DNA of 64,000 bases, from assembly GCA_936432065.2 (NCBI GenBank), contig OW386285.2:100817869-100881868 (forward strand), given 5' to 3'. Source of the DNA: Rutpela maculata (taxonomy: Eukaryota; Arthropoda; Insecta; Coleoptera; Cerambycidae). The first letter of the stretch is position 1. Each line of letters opens with the position of its first letter. The notes below the pieces were generated by a model. It did no database searches, had not been told where the DNA came from, and saw nothing but the letters and a program-made list of their open reading frames with translations. The translations under genes were made by a program, and so were the position numbers. Below are positions 32,779-44,329 of the stretch, piece by piece.

Positions 32779-32837
32779 AAAAAACCGCTGCCGAAGGAAT
32801 CATTACTTCCACATCCAGATTTTTATCCAAGTCTTTC
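32779..32837 (-). repeat. Dispersed repeat core, copy 2 of 3
   Basis: Reverse complement of the 587-645 core: AAAACCGCTGCCGAAGGAAT, CATTACTTCCACATCCAG and TTATCCAAGTCTTTC. Lies just upstream of the LINE fragment. Confidence 0.65.
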
Positions 32838-32849
32838 ACAACGAAAAAA

Positions 32850-33485
32850 TTTTGCAGGATTTAAAAAATATTTGTTTAAATCCAGCACAGCTTAAGGAAT
32901 TTTTTTAGATTTTTTTTTGTCAATTTTTAGGTTTCAGTAAAAAATACATGCATGCTGTCTATTTTAAAAAGACCATGCTAATACTTCGCTTAATATTTAT
33001 TAGACAAGAGAAAAATTAAATTAAAAACAAAATTTTGCTCGTAGGCCTAATCAGCATTACCTACTCATTATCATTTGGTTCACTCTAATTTGAGTCTTTT
33101 AGTAGACCAATTGTTTATCTTTATCAATGGTATAAGAATCACTTTCTTTGCCATAATAGAGTTAGAAAAAAATCATGATAAAACAAATTGATTTGCTTTA
33201 TTTAAATCATGATTTATTTGATTATTTTAAATTAAATTTATGACACTACTTCTATTTCTAATTTTTTGTCCATGAACTTGAGGAGACACTGTTTTTCGCT
33301 CTTAGAGCCATTGATAAAAATTTGTATAGTTTATAACCGAAAAGGAAAACATAACTAATATCGTAAACAAAATATAGATTAGTAAGCAAAGTTGCAAGTT
33401 AAAGTGATACATAGATTTCATTAAAAGCTCAAAATGTAAATAATGTTCGTAAAACACCAAATAAAAATCACCAAAATCGTATTTT
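32850..33485. other. No recognisable feature
   Basis: A/T-rich sequence without repeats, frames or motifs that I can support. Confidence 0.6.
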
Positions 33486-33489
33486 TTAA

Positions 33490-33790
33490 CGACTTTACAA
33501 AAGGAGGAGGTTCTCAGTACGATCTGTTTTTTTTAAATAATTTTTAATTTTATTAATAAATATATCTACAATCATTACTCTGGATTGGCTTAAGCGATTT
33601 CTATGAAACCTTTCTCAAACTGTAAGGCATGGCTCGGCGGTTCCATATTAATTACATCAAGCTACGTCTAGAGCAAGGTGAACAAAAATTGAAAACAAAT
33701 TTTTTTTAGTTGAATATTTTGCAATTTTTGGTGAAGGCGCCGCGCAAATTTCGTCGGAATTACAATAAAATTGGTAGCTAGTAGATATTT
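33490..33790 (+). repeat. Dispersed 300-bp repeat, copy 1
   Basis: Matches 57625-57908 in direct orientation: AAAGGAGGAGGTT, GGATTGGCTTAAGCGATTTC, TGAAACCTTTCTCAA, GGCATGGCTCGGCGG, GGTGAAGGCG and TTGGTAGCTAGTAG. Similar to about 85% by eye with small indels. No ends identified, no coding. Confidence 0.8.
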
Positions 33791-33799
33791 TAGGAGTAG

Positions 33800-34660
33800 T
33801 TGATACCGTATCTGATAAAAATTAAGAATTCAAGACGGTGAATCCATAAGGCAGCATTATTTATTTATTTTTATTACAATATCATATACAACAAGGTCAA
33901 CTTACATAATTGTAGATGCATGCACTAAAAGAATGCAGATATAATATAAAACAAATAAATTCAAGACAAATGAAATAACTTTAAAATAAATTTAAAAAAA
34001 GTAACATCATATTTTCTTAAAATGATGATCAGTTTTTATATTCAAAATTTTTTTTAGTTATAAGATAAGAAAATGTAGACATCCATTTGTTTTAGTTATA
34101 ATTTTTCCTACTTATATTACATTTGATTTGGATTAAGTTATTCGCTTCCATCTTTATCGTCTATAAACAATAAAACAATACAAAAATATATAAAACGATT
34201 TATAGTTTTATGTTGCATTCCTGGTCAAAATGCTTCCTTATCTTAAAAAGTACATTTTTGCAGCCGCGGCTGGTGAAATTTCAATATTTTTTTTCTCGTC
34301 TATGGCGCATGGGACCCATACGAAATTTGGGAAATAACATCTAGAGAAGCACTTCTCTAATGACCCCTAAAAAATTTTGAAAAAGCAGTTTGCGAAAAAA
34401 TTTTTGAAAATTCGTTAGCCTCCCCTGAGTCTAGGAGCTCCTGTTTATTTTTATTTTTTTTGGTCATATGTATTTGACTTTTCATAAAAATACAACAGAT
34501 TTTGGAGTTTATGAAAATATTTTCATTACTAACTGAGATACAACGAATTGAAATATTGTAATTTGTTAAATTGTAAATTATAAAATTTCAGTAGGGGAGT
34601 ACGATTTCACATGACTCTTGATATGTCAAAACACCAACCGCAGCTTACCCAGCTCTCGAC
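33800..34660. other. No recognisable feature
   Basis: A/T-rich sequence. Nothing beyond simple A/T runs was found. Confidence 0.55.
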
Positions 34661-34678
34661 GTAGGTTAAAAGCGGTAT

Positions 34679-35057
34679 TTTTTTAAATCTATTTATTTAA
34701 CATCGGCATATTTCCGCTACCATGGCCTATCACCGACGCTAGGAGACGAGCTACCTCCAACCTGGAAATTTTGCCGAACCTCTTCTTGTAAGAAGAGTAG
34801 GGATCTTTTACTTGCCCAACATTTAATAGACAAGGGACCGCCTGCTTTACATTCCCTCCGAAGGATGGTATATCCACTACGTAATCCTCGTCTTGAAATT
34901 ACATAGCTTCCGCGTATACACTGATATACAAGCCACTAGAAGGTGGGACGAGGTCGCTGTGTTTCCCAAGATGGGTCACCCATCCAAGTACTAACCGCGC
35001 CGCACGTTGCTTCACTACATACACAGTGAAGACGCATCTACGCTCGCCCCCTGTTAG
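34679..35057 (-). mobile_element. 5S rRNA-derived SINE (SINE3-like)
   Basis: Read on the minus strand, the head contains GCGCGGTTAGTACTTGGATG and GGTGACC (complement of 34975-35000), which is the internal promoter region (A box to C box) of 5S rRNA. GTGAAGCAACGTGC before it also fits 5S. A body of about 250 bp follows and ends in an A-rich tail (TAGATTTAAAAAAA). A perfect 9-bp duplication AAGCGGTAT (34670-34678 and 35058-35066) brackets the whole unit. This is a complete SINE insertion: pol III-transcribed and copied by a partner LINE. The 5S head is too diverged to be a gene. Confidence 0.9.
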
Positions 35058-35069
35058 AAGCGGTATGTA

Positions 35070-36505
35070 TCGCTGTCCTTGTTTACTGTCAAGCCCGAAT
35101 TTGTAAGAAATAATTTAAAGTATGTAACTATCTATATTTTCGCGACACCGGTTTGCAAATATATAATAATATGGTTGGGGCTTTAACCACTACATACCAC
35201 TTTTATTTAACCCGGTATGTCGCAAAAATGTACTTATAGCTTACGCCTCCTTGGTCAACTCGCGCCCTCTGCGAAAAACACTCACCTTTTGCACTTGTTA
35301 CGTAAATATTTATAGCTATTGCAGCAAATTTTTCTAGTGTTTTATATAATTTTGTGTAATATATTTTACATTTTTTCAACTGCGCTACTTCATTAATATT
35401 AATATTGCAGATAGTTGCAAGGATAAATACACTTTTAAAAATAAAATAGTGACGTAAGTGCCTTAAATATTGTATGCTGATATATAATTACATCATAAAA
35501 TGGTAAATATTTACTCACCACGTCATCCCTGGAGTCGGCTTCGGCAAAGATATTCGTCAAGACGGGTGGATGTGTTTCGGGTAAAATTCTTATTAACTCT
35601 ACCCCAATCCCTTGCTGAAAAAGAAAATAACAATGTAGCTGTAAATATTCTCGGATCTGGTAGGTATCAGTATTCGAAACTGCATTCTAATATTAGTAAT
35701 ATTACATATTTAGGTAGTTAAATAATAGGCAAAAAATAAAATAAATAAATATTTGATATGAAAAAAAAACTTGACGGCGTAAATATATTAAAATAAGTTT
35801 CGCATCATCATTGTCCCTTGCGAGATCCCTTGTGGTAGGACCACCACTCATTTGACACAATAACAACGAAATAAATTTAATTTAACCACGCGATCTAGTT
35901 TTGTAACAAAGTTACTGAACCAGGGTCGCGTAAAAAGGGAGCAAAGGGGACACCAAAGAGGTCCTAAATAATTATATTCCATTGAGTTCGGAAGCACGAA
36001 ATTCAGGCTTTGCCCTGGACGCAGTTGTTCCTTCGCACGACCCTACTAGTTGGAGTCAAAATAAAATTTGAATGGAATTCTCTAGCTACAGCAATTTGTT
36101 TTAATTTGTTGTAGGTATAATAACAAGTGCTCTGAGCAATTTTTTGTAAATCCGTCCATTGCTTCTTGTAGAATTTTAACAATTTATTTTTCAACACAAA
36201 AATTTTCTGCTATTTTTCCTATTATCTCAGCTCATAGTAATCGTATCGCAATAATAAAAATACCAAACTGTTCGCTATAAAATTATGAATAAGACTAGGT
36301 ATATGAAGAAACTTCTTGATAATTTGTAAATTTGTAAAAAAATAAAAACCATCAGAAATTGCCTTTTTTTTAACAGTTTAAGAAATATGATGTAACAATC
36401 CATCAATTTTAACGAAAGCTGGTGGAACCATGCCCTTTATTGAACTAAACCTCCGTGCCAAATTTTAGCACAAAATATTTATTCAAACGGCTAAAAATCA
36501 ACAAT
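35070..36505. other. No confident feature
   Basis: A 73-codon plus-strand frame at 35500-35721 (starting MVNIYSPRHPWSRLRQRYSS) has no recognised similarity. A weak inverted pair, GCGACACCGG / CCCGGTATGTCGC, lies at about 35145-35225. Otherwise featureless. Confidence 0.45.
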
Positions 36506-37309
36506 AATTTCGAAAGGCCATGGCAAGTTAAGATAAGTGTCCGTGCCTTTGCAACCTTTTTGCGTGTAGTTCCTTCCAGGGACGTATCTTTGCGAAAGAT
36601 ACTACCACAAAAAGTTTTGACCTCAAAAACTTCATAATATCTGGGAAATTTTTTTTTTTCGAAAAATCCGAAAAAAATTTTTTTCTTAATCAAGTGAACC
36701 AATTTGTTTGTATTTCACATATATTGTAAATATACTCAAGACAATTTATTATTGACATTTTCATGAAATCTTTTCATGAAGAAAACAAAAATTGAATTTT
36801 TTGAAAAATGTATATACGTACTTACACGTTAGCGACCACCTCTATTTTTTTACTAATTATACACTATACAATAAGCTATAACATATATTTTTTACAAAAC
36901 TCTATCGAAGGAGTAACGTAGTCAAATTGGCAAAGATAATATTAGGTGCTTACACCCCCCCTTAGTAAACACCCTGTATCGTGGGTTCGGAAATTATAAC
37001 ACCAGGGTAACACTAAACAATAATGTATTTACTTACGTACAATTACAACAAATAAAGAAAAAGAGTATAAATTGGTTAGAAACTCGATATATCAATAAAT
37101 ATATAAATGAACAACAACTGCTTGGATTATACGTATTGAAAATTTTTTGGAGCAGCCTACGTATTTTTTTGAAATAACGAGATGTATTTTTCACAATATA
37201 TACATTTTCTACAAAGCTCCATCGAAATGGTAATACATAAAAAAATTATGTGTTTAATAATAAGAATACATAATAAAAAAACATGTTATGATAATGATTT
37301 ACGATAATA

Positions 37310-37441
37310 TTAGTCGTCTTCATCACTGTCCTCATTTATTGTAACACTGATATCTTCTGCGAATAATTCAGACAGTTTTATTGATGATTTCGGAATATCG
37401 TCGACCTTGCATATGATAAATCCATCTCTAAGTAACAGAAA
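37310..37441 (-). pseudogene. Outward-reading C-terminal peptide, left copy
   Basis: The minus-strand frame reads LLLRDGFIICKVDDIPKSSI, then KLSELFAEDISVTINEDSDE and DD before TAA. The right arm encodes the same end (identity high, one short deletion). Preservation of frame and stop in both arms suggests a real coding end captured in the element, of unknown family. Acidic tails like this occur in many proteins, including transposases. Confidence 0.4.
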
Positions 37442-37467
37442 ACTAATTTATTTTTTTTAACTTAAAC

Positions 37468-37578
37468 ATGAATTTATCATATGCAAGGTTTCTCTTCGAT
37501 ATTCCGAAACCATCAGTAAAACTGTTCGCAGAAGATATCAGTGATACAATAAATGAGGACAGTGATGAAGACAACTAA
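37468..37578 (+). pseudogene. Outward-reading C-terminal peptide, right copy
   Basis: Starts at an ATG within the loop edge: MNLSYARFLFDIPKPSVKLF, then AEDISDTINEDSDEDN and TAA (36 codons). The conserved part begins at DIPK. Compared with the left copy, a few residues (SSIKLSEL versus PSVKL) are missing. The ATG is probably fortuitous because the homologous frame in the left copy continues upstream of it. Confidence 0.4.
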
Positions 37579-38544
37579 TATTATCATATATCATTAGCAT
37601 ACCATGTTTTTTTATTATGTATCCTTATTATTAAACACATAATTTTTCTATGTATTACCGTTTCGATGGAGCTTTCTAGAAAATATATGTATTGTGTAAA
37701 ACATCTCGTTATTTAAAAAAAATACGTAGGCTGCTCCAAAAAATTTTCAATAATGTAATCCAAGCAGTTGTTCATTTATATATTTATTAATATATCGAAT
37801 TTCTAACCAATTTTTACTCTTTTTCTTTATTTGTAGTAATTAGTGCGTACGTAAATACATTATTGTTTAGTGTTACCCTGGTGTTATAATTTCCGAACCC
37901 ACGATACAGGGTGTTTACTAAGGGGGGTGACAGCACTTAACATTATCTTGGCCAATTTGACTACGTTATCCCTTCGATAAATTTTTGTAAAAAATATATG
38001 TTATAGCTTATTGTATGGTGCATAATTAGTAAAAAAAATAGAGGTGGTCGCTAACGGGTAAGTACGTATATAAATTTTTCGAAAAATTCAAAAGCATCAA
38101 TTTTTGTTTTCTTCATGAAAATATCAGTAATAGATTGTCTTGAGTATATTTACAATATATGTGAAATACAAACAAATTGGTTCACTTGATTAAGAAACAA
38201 AAATTTTTTTTGGATTTTCAAAAAAAAATTTTTTCCCAGATATTATGAAGTTTTTGAGGTCAAAACTTTTTGTGGTAGTATCTTACGCAAAGATACATCA
38301 CTGGAAGGAACCACACGCAAAAAGATTACAAAGGCACGGACACTTATCTTAACCTGCCATGGCCTTTCCATCGCATTTTCTTAAGTGCATCGACTCGTAG
38401 TAGGACAATTTTTCTTTTAAAGTGTACGTTTTTACATGTACTTTACGGTGGTGTTCGGAAAGAAAAAAAAATTAAACTTAAATTTTTGGAATTTAATTGT
38501 AATTATGGATATTGCACGTATAAACAATTTCAAATAACTACGTG

Positions 38545-38790
38545 ATTTTTTATGTACCTGAAGTTTAGAACGTTCACTTGAACGAATTCCATAAGAAAAA
38601 GAAAAATGAATACAAACCATACTTCGATTTAGATGTAAAAACTCAAGTATTGTGGATATTATTGTCAGCAAATGTGGAAATGAAGTGTTTACGCCTAAAT
38701 CGATGTGTGGTTTTTATTAACTTTTCTTTTTCATCTAAAATTCGTTCAATTGAACGTTCGAAACTTCAGGTACATGATTTTTTTGTGACA
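38545..38790. mobile_element. Hairpin MITE-like element, about 90-bp arms
   Basis: ATGTACCTGAAGTTTAGAAC...GAACGTTCACTTGAACGAAT on the left (about 38550-38632) and the complement on the right (about 38693-38776), with TGATTTTTT outside both. Loop about 60 bp. Short frames on both strands are by-products. Confidence 0.75.
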
Positions 38791-39164
38791 CCAAAAACGA
38801 TAGCGAATTATGAAAGTATATGAAATAACCAACGCTTAAAAAAAGAATGATGTTCTACTTGCATTTGAATCCGTGATTCGTTAGTTTTTGCGTTTTAGTC
38901 GATTATAAGCAAACATATTGATATTTGTTCTTGAAAGTTGCGCATATTGTTCCAAAATGATTATATTTCTCTCTCTGCTAGTTGAAATTATCCACAACTA
39001 AAATTTTTTCAATTACATCGCATAAAGCACCATTGAGGACATAACGCACGTTCGAAAAAAAAAATTATCTCCCCACTCCTTGTATTGGAAATTTGAGGTA
39101 ACGGATAGAAGAATTGTATTTATTTTCCTGACTTCCCCGCATAGAGAAAGCCTGTTTTAGAGTT

Positions 39165-39586
39165 GATCAAAAATTAATCTATTTCACGTTAGAAAGTTTA
39201 GTAGAAAATGTAATGGCGAAAACAAGATTGGTATCACTAAAAGTAGTAAAAAATCACTGCACATGATTATCAACTCGTCTAACTCTCAAATTTTGTAAAA
39301 ACTAATACCTATAATGTAATAATCATAGCTTTGCTTTCAGTATCTTTAATGTTAAGCTTACTTTAGTAAGTTTAAGCTTTAGGTTTTTAAGCTTAAATTT
39401 TAGTAATCTTAACATTAAGTGTACTGAAAACAATGATATGATTATTACATTATAGATATTTCATTTTTACAAAGTTTGGAAATTAGACGACTGGTCAACA
39501 TGTGCAGTGACTTTTTATTACTTTTAGTTTTTTGGCCATCGCACTTTTTACCAAACTTTCTAACGTGAAATAGGTCAATTGATTTA
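39165..39586. mobile_element. Hairpin MITE, arms about 200 bp
   Basis: TATTTCACGTTAGAAAGTTT on the left and its complement on the right bound almost complementary arms meeting near 39375-39390. Shared inner blocks include ATAATGTAATAATCAT and CTTAACATTAAG-type sequence. A lone left-end-like half lies at 47407-47466. No coding. Confidence 0.85.
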
Positions 39587-40412
39587 ACAAATATATCACT
39601 AAACTAAATAAAATTTTATTAGGTGTATTAATGAAAATTAATATGCTTTTGATTGTCTACTCAATTAAATATAAGTAGATGTATAAATACTTTTAAGACA
39701 AATATTATGACTAGTTATTTGTTAATGTTTTTTTAAAATATTATAACATAATGAACAGTTGTATTGACCTCGCGCGTTTGTATAATATGTAGGTTAAAAA
39801 GGGGACTATTTATTTACGAGTTATTTACAAAATTAACATTAGATTGACAAACATAATTATTAAGGTTATAGAGTGTATCAGCAGCTTACAAAAAAACTTA
39901 TAAAAACATAAGTACATCGGAGACTGTTTTTCTTAGAAATATAGGTTATTTCGTGGAAGTATGAAGAGACTAGTGTATTTTAAATATAAGAAATTTTAGG
40001 ATTTATCTAAAAAAAAAAACAAAATGCAAACTTAAGACCTACATTTCAAGATAACACCCAATCCAAATATATGACCTCCGTACTTCATATTCCGTAAAAT
40101 ATAGTTGAACTCGCGATTCTGATTTGGTTACGATGCATAATGTCATCCCATTATCTCTGCCATTTCCATATTGTGTTGTGGTGTATTTGATGATTTCTAT
40201 TTCTACTAGGTCCGACGTTCCGTTTCATTTACCAAGAATGGAAGAGTTTAAAAGCAATGAATATGTACTCAACAAAATAGATATACCTGAAAATATAGCT
40301 TATCCCAACTTTATTAATGATTATTATTTTTTGTCCGTTTTTATTATAAATAACACTGCGAATGATTTAATTAATTTCTACTAACCAACAAATTCAGTTT
40401 AAACACATTTAA

Positions 40413-40806
40413 GGATAGGACTTTTCAGAGTGAAAGGATTCTATGAGTTTATTTTCGGTGTATTATAAATATTTAAAAAATCATAAATGGTATAATCTTT
40501 AAAATAGTTTCGGGTACTTCCCATTGCTTTAAGGAATACAACTATATACAGTTTTTATAACAAATTTCGTATATAGTTAAATGCCATGCTCTAATAATGA
40601 AATTAAGAACTATTTTCATTGACAAACTACAATATTCGAATACGGCAGAAATTTACAATAAAAAAAATATATAATTGTATTCGTTAGGTTAGAACAATAG
40701 CAAGTACCTAAAATAGTTTTAAAGATTATACTAAGTTTGGTTTTTTATATATTTATAATAAATCGAAAATAAACGCATATTTTCCTCTCACTGCAAAATC
40801 CTATCC
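40413..40806 (+). mobile_element. TTAA-flanked MITE, copy 2
   Basis: GGATAGGACTTTTCAGAGTG at the left and the complement of GGATAGGATTTTGCAGTGAG at the right, each directly flanked by TTAA (40409-40412, 40807-40810). TTAA duplication is the hallmark of piggyBac-type transposition. The middle carries about 100 bp not present in copy 1 (10416-10658). No transposase. Confidence 0.85.
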
Positions 40807-40987
40807 TTAATATTTAATTTTTAAATCAAATGAATATTTTTAGAAAAATTTCCTTCTAGTATGAAATTAAACTCGAACAGAATCTGTACACAATACTGTC
40901 TCCATGTAATGTTTGATTTTAGGTATGTCGTAAGTAAAGGCACATAGAACAACCGGTCAAATACAACGTTTTAATCTAACAACTCCA

Positions 40988-41117
40988 GGGGTCCTATTCT
41001 CCAGCCTAGGAGAAGTGAATCGGGGTATTTTTTCTCTTTTTATTTCATTATGTTTCCTATTTCTTTCTCTTTCCTTTCTCACGAAATGACCATTCTCTCG
41101 ACTGGAGAATAGGGTCC
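40988..41117. mobile_element. Small TIR element, 130 bp
   Basis: GGGGTCCTATTCTCCAG at the left and CTGGAGAATAGGGTCC at the right are inverted. The middle is T/C-rich. Likely a MITE; no duplication recognised. Confidence 0.65.
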
Positions 41118-41119
41118 AG

Positions 41120-41855
41120 GTGACAATGAGATCAGTCCCGTTTCAATTTCTCCGAGAATTTCTCAATTGTTTTAAGAAATAAAGAGTTGAACTTTGATGT
41201 AATAATTTGTGATAAAATAAACCACATTTTACACAACTTATGTGAACAATTTCACTTTCGATTTAACTGAAAGTAGTATCAGCTTTTGAATTTTAAATAT
41301 TGTGTATATATTTTTATATATTTGGATTCATTATTCATGAAATTTCCAGTACAATGATGTATACCAAGTAGGATTTTTAAAATGTCATAATTTTTAAAAA
41401 GTGGAAAAGCTAAGTTGGCTACTACAAGACTGTTTTCAAATAATTTAGTCAGCAGGCTTTGAATAGGATATATTACCGTCAATTTTATTGAAGCATTTAA
41501 ATAAAAGTTTATGTCGTACCAAAATCCCCATTTTTGAAATGAAATACTATTTTTTGAAAAAACATAAAAAGTGAATGTATTTAATTCAGTTTTTTAAAGT
41601 GGAATGTTGTAATCAGAAGAAGTTATTTATTTAACAAAAATTTAACAAAGTAAAGTTTACAATTTACTAACTTCGCGTGCGTGAGGTGAAGCCTACGAGG
41701 ATTGAAATATGACTGACTGAATCTGACTACACAGTACACAAGTACAAGGGATGAGTAATGAGCGGGATTTCCTACTTTAATTTGGGTCGATTATTAAGGT
41801 CGTTTATTACTGTCGGCTTTCCGGACTAACGTGCCAATATTATAAATTATGCATT
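41120..41855. other. No recognisable feature
   Basis: A/T-rich sequence. Nothing found except the approach to the LINE fragment. Confidence 0.6.
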
Positions 41856-41861
41856 TAAGTA

Positions 41862-43335
41862 ATTAAGTGTTGGAAAGTATGCTACAAGCAATTCACTACC
41901 TAGCCAGAAATAAGTCACCAGGATCAGACAACCTACCAGCAAAACTATTTAAACATGGCGGACAAATTTGTACTGCTCTGTTTCAAAAGCTGCTGATAGA
42001 AATATGGCAAACACTCACCCTACCTGAGGAATGGAATACGGGGATTATTTGCCCCAGACACAAAAAGGGAAATGTTCTGGAGTGTTCAAACTATAGAGGC
42101 ATCTCCCTGCTTAACATGGCATACAAAATCATGTCCTTGATACTTCACGACCAACTGGCACCCCACGTATAAAACATTGTCGGCTCATACCAAAGAGGCT
42201 TTCTGAAGAACAAATCTACCACCGATCACATATCAACCATTGGACAAATACTTGAAAAAACGACAGAATTTGGCATTGACTGCCATTACATATTCGTAGA
42301 CACCATCGGCAGAGCCGGGAGTACCAAGAAGCTTGGTAGAATTAATCAAACTGACAATGAGAAAAGTCGAATGTAAAGTGCGAGCACAAGGGGACCTGTC
42401 AGACCCATTTAACGCCAATAGAGGCTTACGCCAAGGAGGTGCATTGTCGTGTCCATTGTTTAACCTTGCCTTAGAAAAGGTTAAAAGAGATTCAGGACTA
42501 AACTTAACCGGCTCAATATATACTCGAAGTTTACAAATATTGGCATATGCTGATGGCATCGTAGCATTGGCAAGAAGTGATCGAAGCTTTCACACGTATC
42601 AAAAACTCTGCAGAAAATATGACACTCATTGTGAATTTTCAAAAGACCAAATATATGTCGGCAGCATACACACCTAGAATGCTAGTAAACAACAGAGATT
42701 CACAGTGAAGTTGACGAAGTTGTGGAAGAATTCTGCTACTTAGAATCGCTTGTTGACTATAAAGACAATACATCCAAAGAGATAAAAAAAGAATATGCAT
42801 GGCTAACCGTTGCTATTTTGGCCTAGCTCCTCAGTTAAGATCAATATACATATCAAGAACAACAAAATGCAAACTTTTTCAAAACAATAATACGCCCAGT
42901 ACTCTCATATGGATCCGAAACCTGGGTACTAACAGAGCGAGACGAAGAGCAAGAATTTTCGAAAGAAAACTCCTCAGGGTGATATACGGAGGAGTCAACG
43001 AAAACGGTCTATAGAGGAGACGATATAACTTTGAACTCCACCGACTCTTCAATGAGCGAGATATCGTAAAAACCATCAGAATAAGCCGCCTAAGATGGTA
43101 GGACACGTGATGTGGATGAAAGACACCAACCCTACTAGAAAAACCATACTAAATAAACCAGCCGGAAGAAGAAGGCGAGGACGACCAAAACTTAGATACT
43201 TAGATAATGTAGAACAAGATCTGAACGTGGTTGGAGTGAGAGGATGAAGGAGGACCCTCGACAGGGAAAGCTGGAAGGAAGTTCTGAAGCAGGCCAAGGC
43301 CCACGAAGGGCTGCAGCGCCATATATGATGAAGTA
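41862..43335 (+). pseudogene. Non-LTR retrotransposon, reverse transcriptase and C-terminus (RTE/craft-like)
   Basis: Plus-strand fragments in order: NKSPGSDNLPAKLFKHGG, LPEEWNTGIICPRHKKGN, CSNYRGISLLNMAYKI, a stop, then GSYQRGFLKNKSTTDHIS and EFGIDCHYIFVD. The catalytic FxDFxxAYD block that should follow is deleted. In another frame come GVPRSLVELIKLTM, GLRQGGALSCPLFNLALE and YADG where YADD is required. Further on: SYGSETWVLT, NFELHRLFNERDIVKTIR, then GRRRRGRPKLRYLDNVEQDL and ESWKEVLKQAKAHEGLQ. Both loss of the A-motif aspartate and YADD-to-YADG would abolish polymerase activity. 5' truncated; the endonuclease domain is absent. Confidence 0.9.
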
Positions 43336-43689
43336 TGCTACATGGAAACCCCATTTTTTTTATTTACTCTAACAAAGCTCAAAACATTATCCTTTCGTTT
43401 AATACATATATATTACTTTTAGTTTTGATATTCATTTAATTTGAAATTATTCGATTTCTTTATGAAGGTGGTATTTTTTTTCTTCAGCTATTAAATGAAA
43501 GTAATTCCGAAGTACGTATGAAATTTTACAAGCAAGCCATACATAAAAAACGGATATATTTAACAAGGAACATCCAGGAGTAGGAAATGAAAATTCGTGA
43601 AGCAAATATGGAAATATTACAACCGGATAAACATTTTTCATGATTATCGCAGATACAAAAAAAAAATTGTACAGAAATTCATTTCATAA

Positions 43690-43815
43690 TACGCCAAAAT
43701 CAAATGTCGAATACATATGTCTATGTCTGTCCGTATATGCAGGCGTATGAGTGTGGGCGTTTCGTGTAAACACGACAACTCCTGTTAGATTTAAAATTTT
43801 CATTTCAAATATGGA
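43690..43815 (+). repeat. GTCT/GTCC array module, degenerate
   Basis: GTCTATGTCTGTCCGT at 43719-43734 is followed by CACGACAACTCCTGTTAGAT and TTTCATTTCAAATATGG. Layout is like the other GTYY modules but more decayed. Confidence 0.45.
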
Positions 43816-44329
43816 ACATAGATATATAAAATAGGACGGTAAAATACTCATTGAAATTGCGTTATACCTGTGTTAGAAAGTTGTCGCCAGAAATGTGTAG
43901 ACTATGATGATTTATTATTTTAGAGCAAATTGATACATTTTGATTAAGCATACATAAATATGGAGATATACAAAACATCAAAACTACAATATATTGTGTC
44001 TCTCAGGTTCGAATGAGCTTTACGCAGATCAGCTGATATATCAATTTTATTTTAAAATGTTATTAAGGCACCTTTAATAAAACTATTACGAAACGAATGA
44101 ATGTTGTATTCAGGCGTTGCCGACTACGAATGAGTATTAGAATAACATTGTAAAATGTGAAATTAGGTTGTATCCGCCTTACAGGAAGATCGCCAAAGGC
44201 GCGTAAACTGTCATGTTTTACATAGACCATGATTTATTACACTTTTAGAGCAAAATGTTTTTGATGAAGCACACAAAAATTGGAAGATATTCATTCAAGT
44301 TATCGAAGATCTCAGTCCATATGCTCAGC

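Larger units (their letters stand above)
36513..38367. mobile_element. Giant foldback element, arms about 900 bp, 50-bp loop
   Basis: Left arm 36513-37421 and right arm 37472-38367 are reverse complements over nearly their whole length, meeting at ACCTTGCATATGATAAAT and its complement. Outer ends are AAAGGCCATGGCAAGTTAAG and its near-complement. Each arm contains GGTGTTATAATTTCCG and ACAGGGTGTTTAC, shared with the solo LTR end at 50874-50920. Each arm starts, next to the loop, with the last codons of the same acidic peptide reading outward. Transcription through it would give a near-900-bp hairpin. Confidence 0.95.

Noticed and set aside
34920..35057. Functional 5S rRNA gene
   Set aside because: Only the internal promoter core is close to 5S; the 5' third is diverged, and the segment is the head of a SINE with target duplications.
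42233..42559. 108-codon minus-strand open frame
   Set aside because: Antisense shadow of the LINE reverse transcriptase on the plus strand.
43076..43354. 92-codon minus-strand open frame
   Set aside because: Antisense shadow of the LINE C-terminal region (GRPKLRYLDNVEQ on the plus strand).
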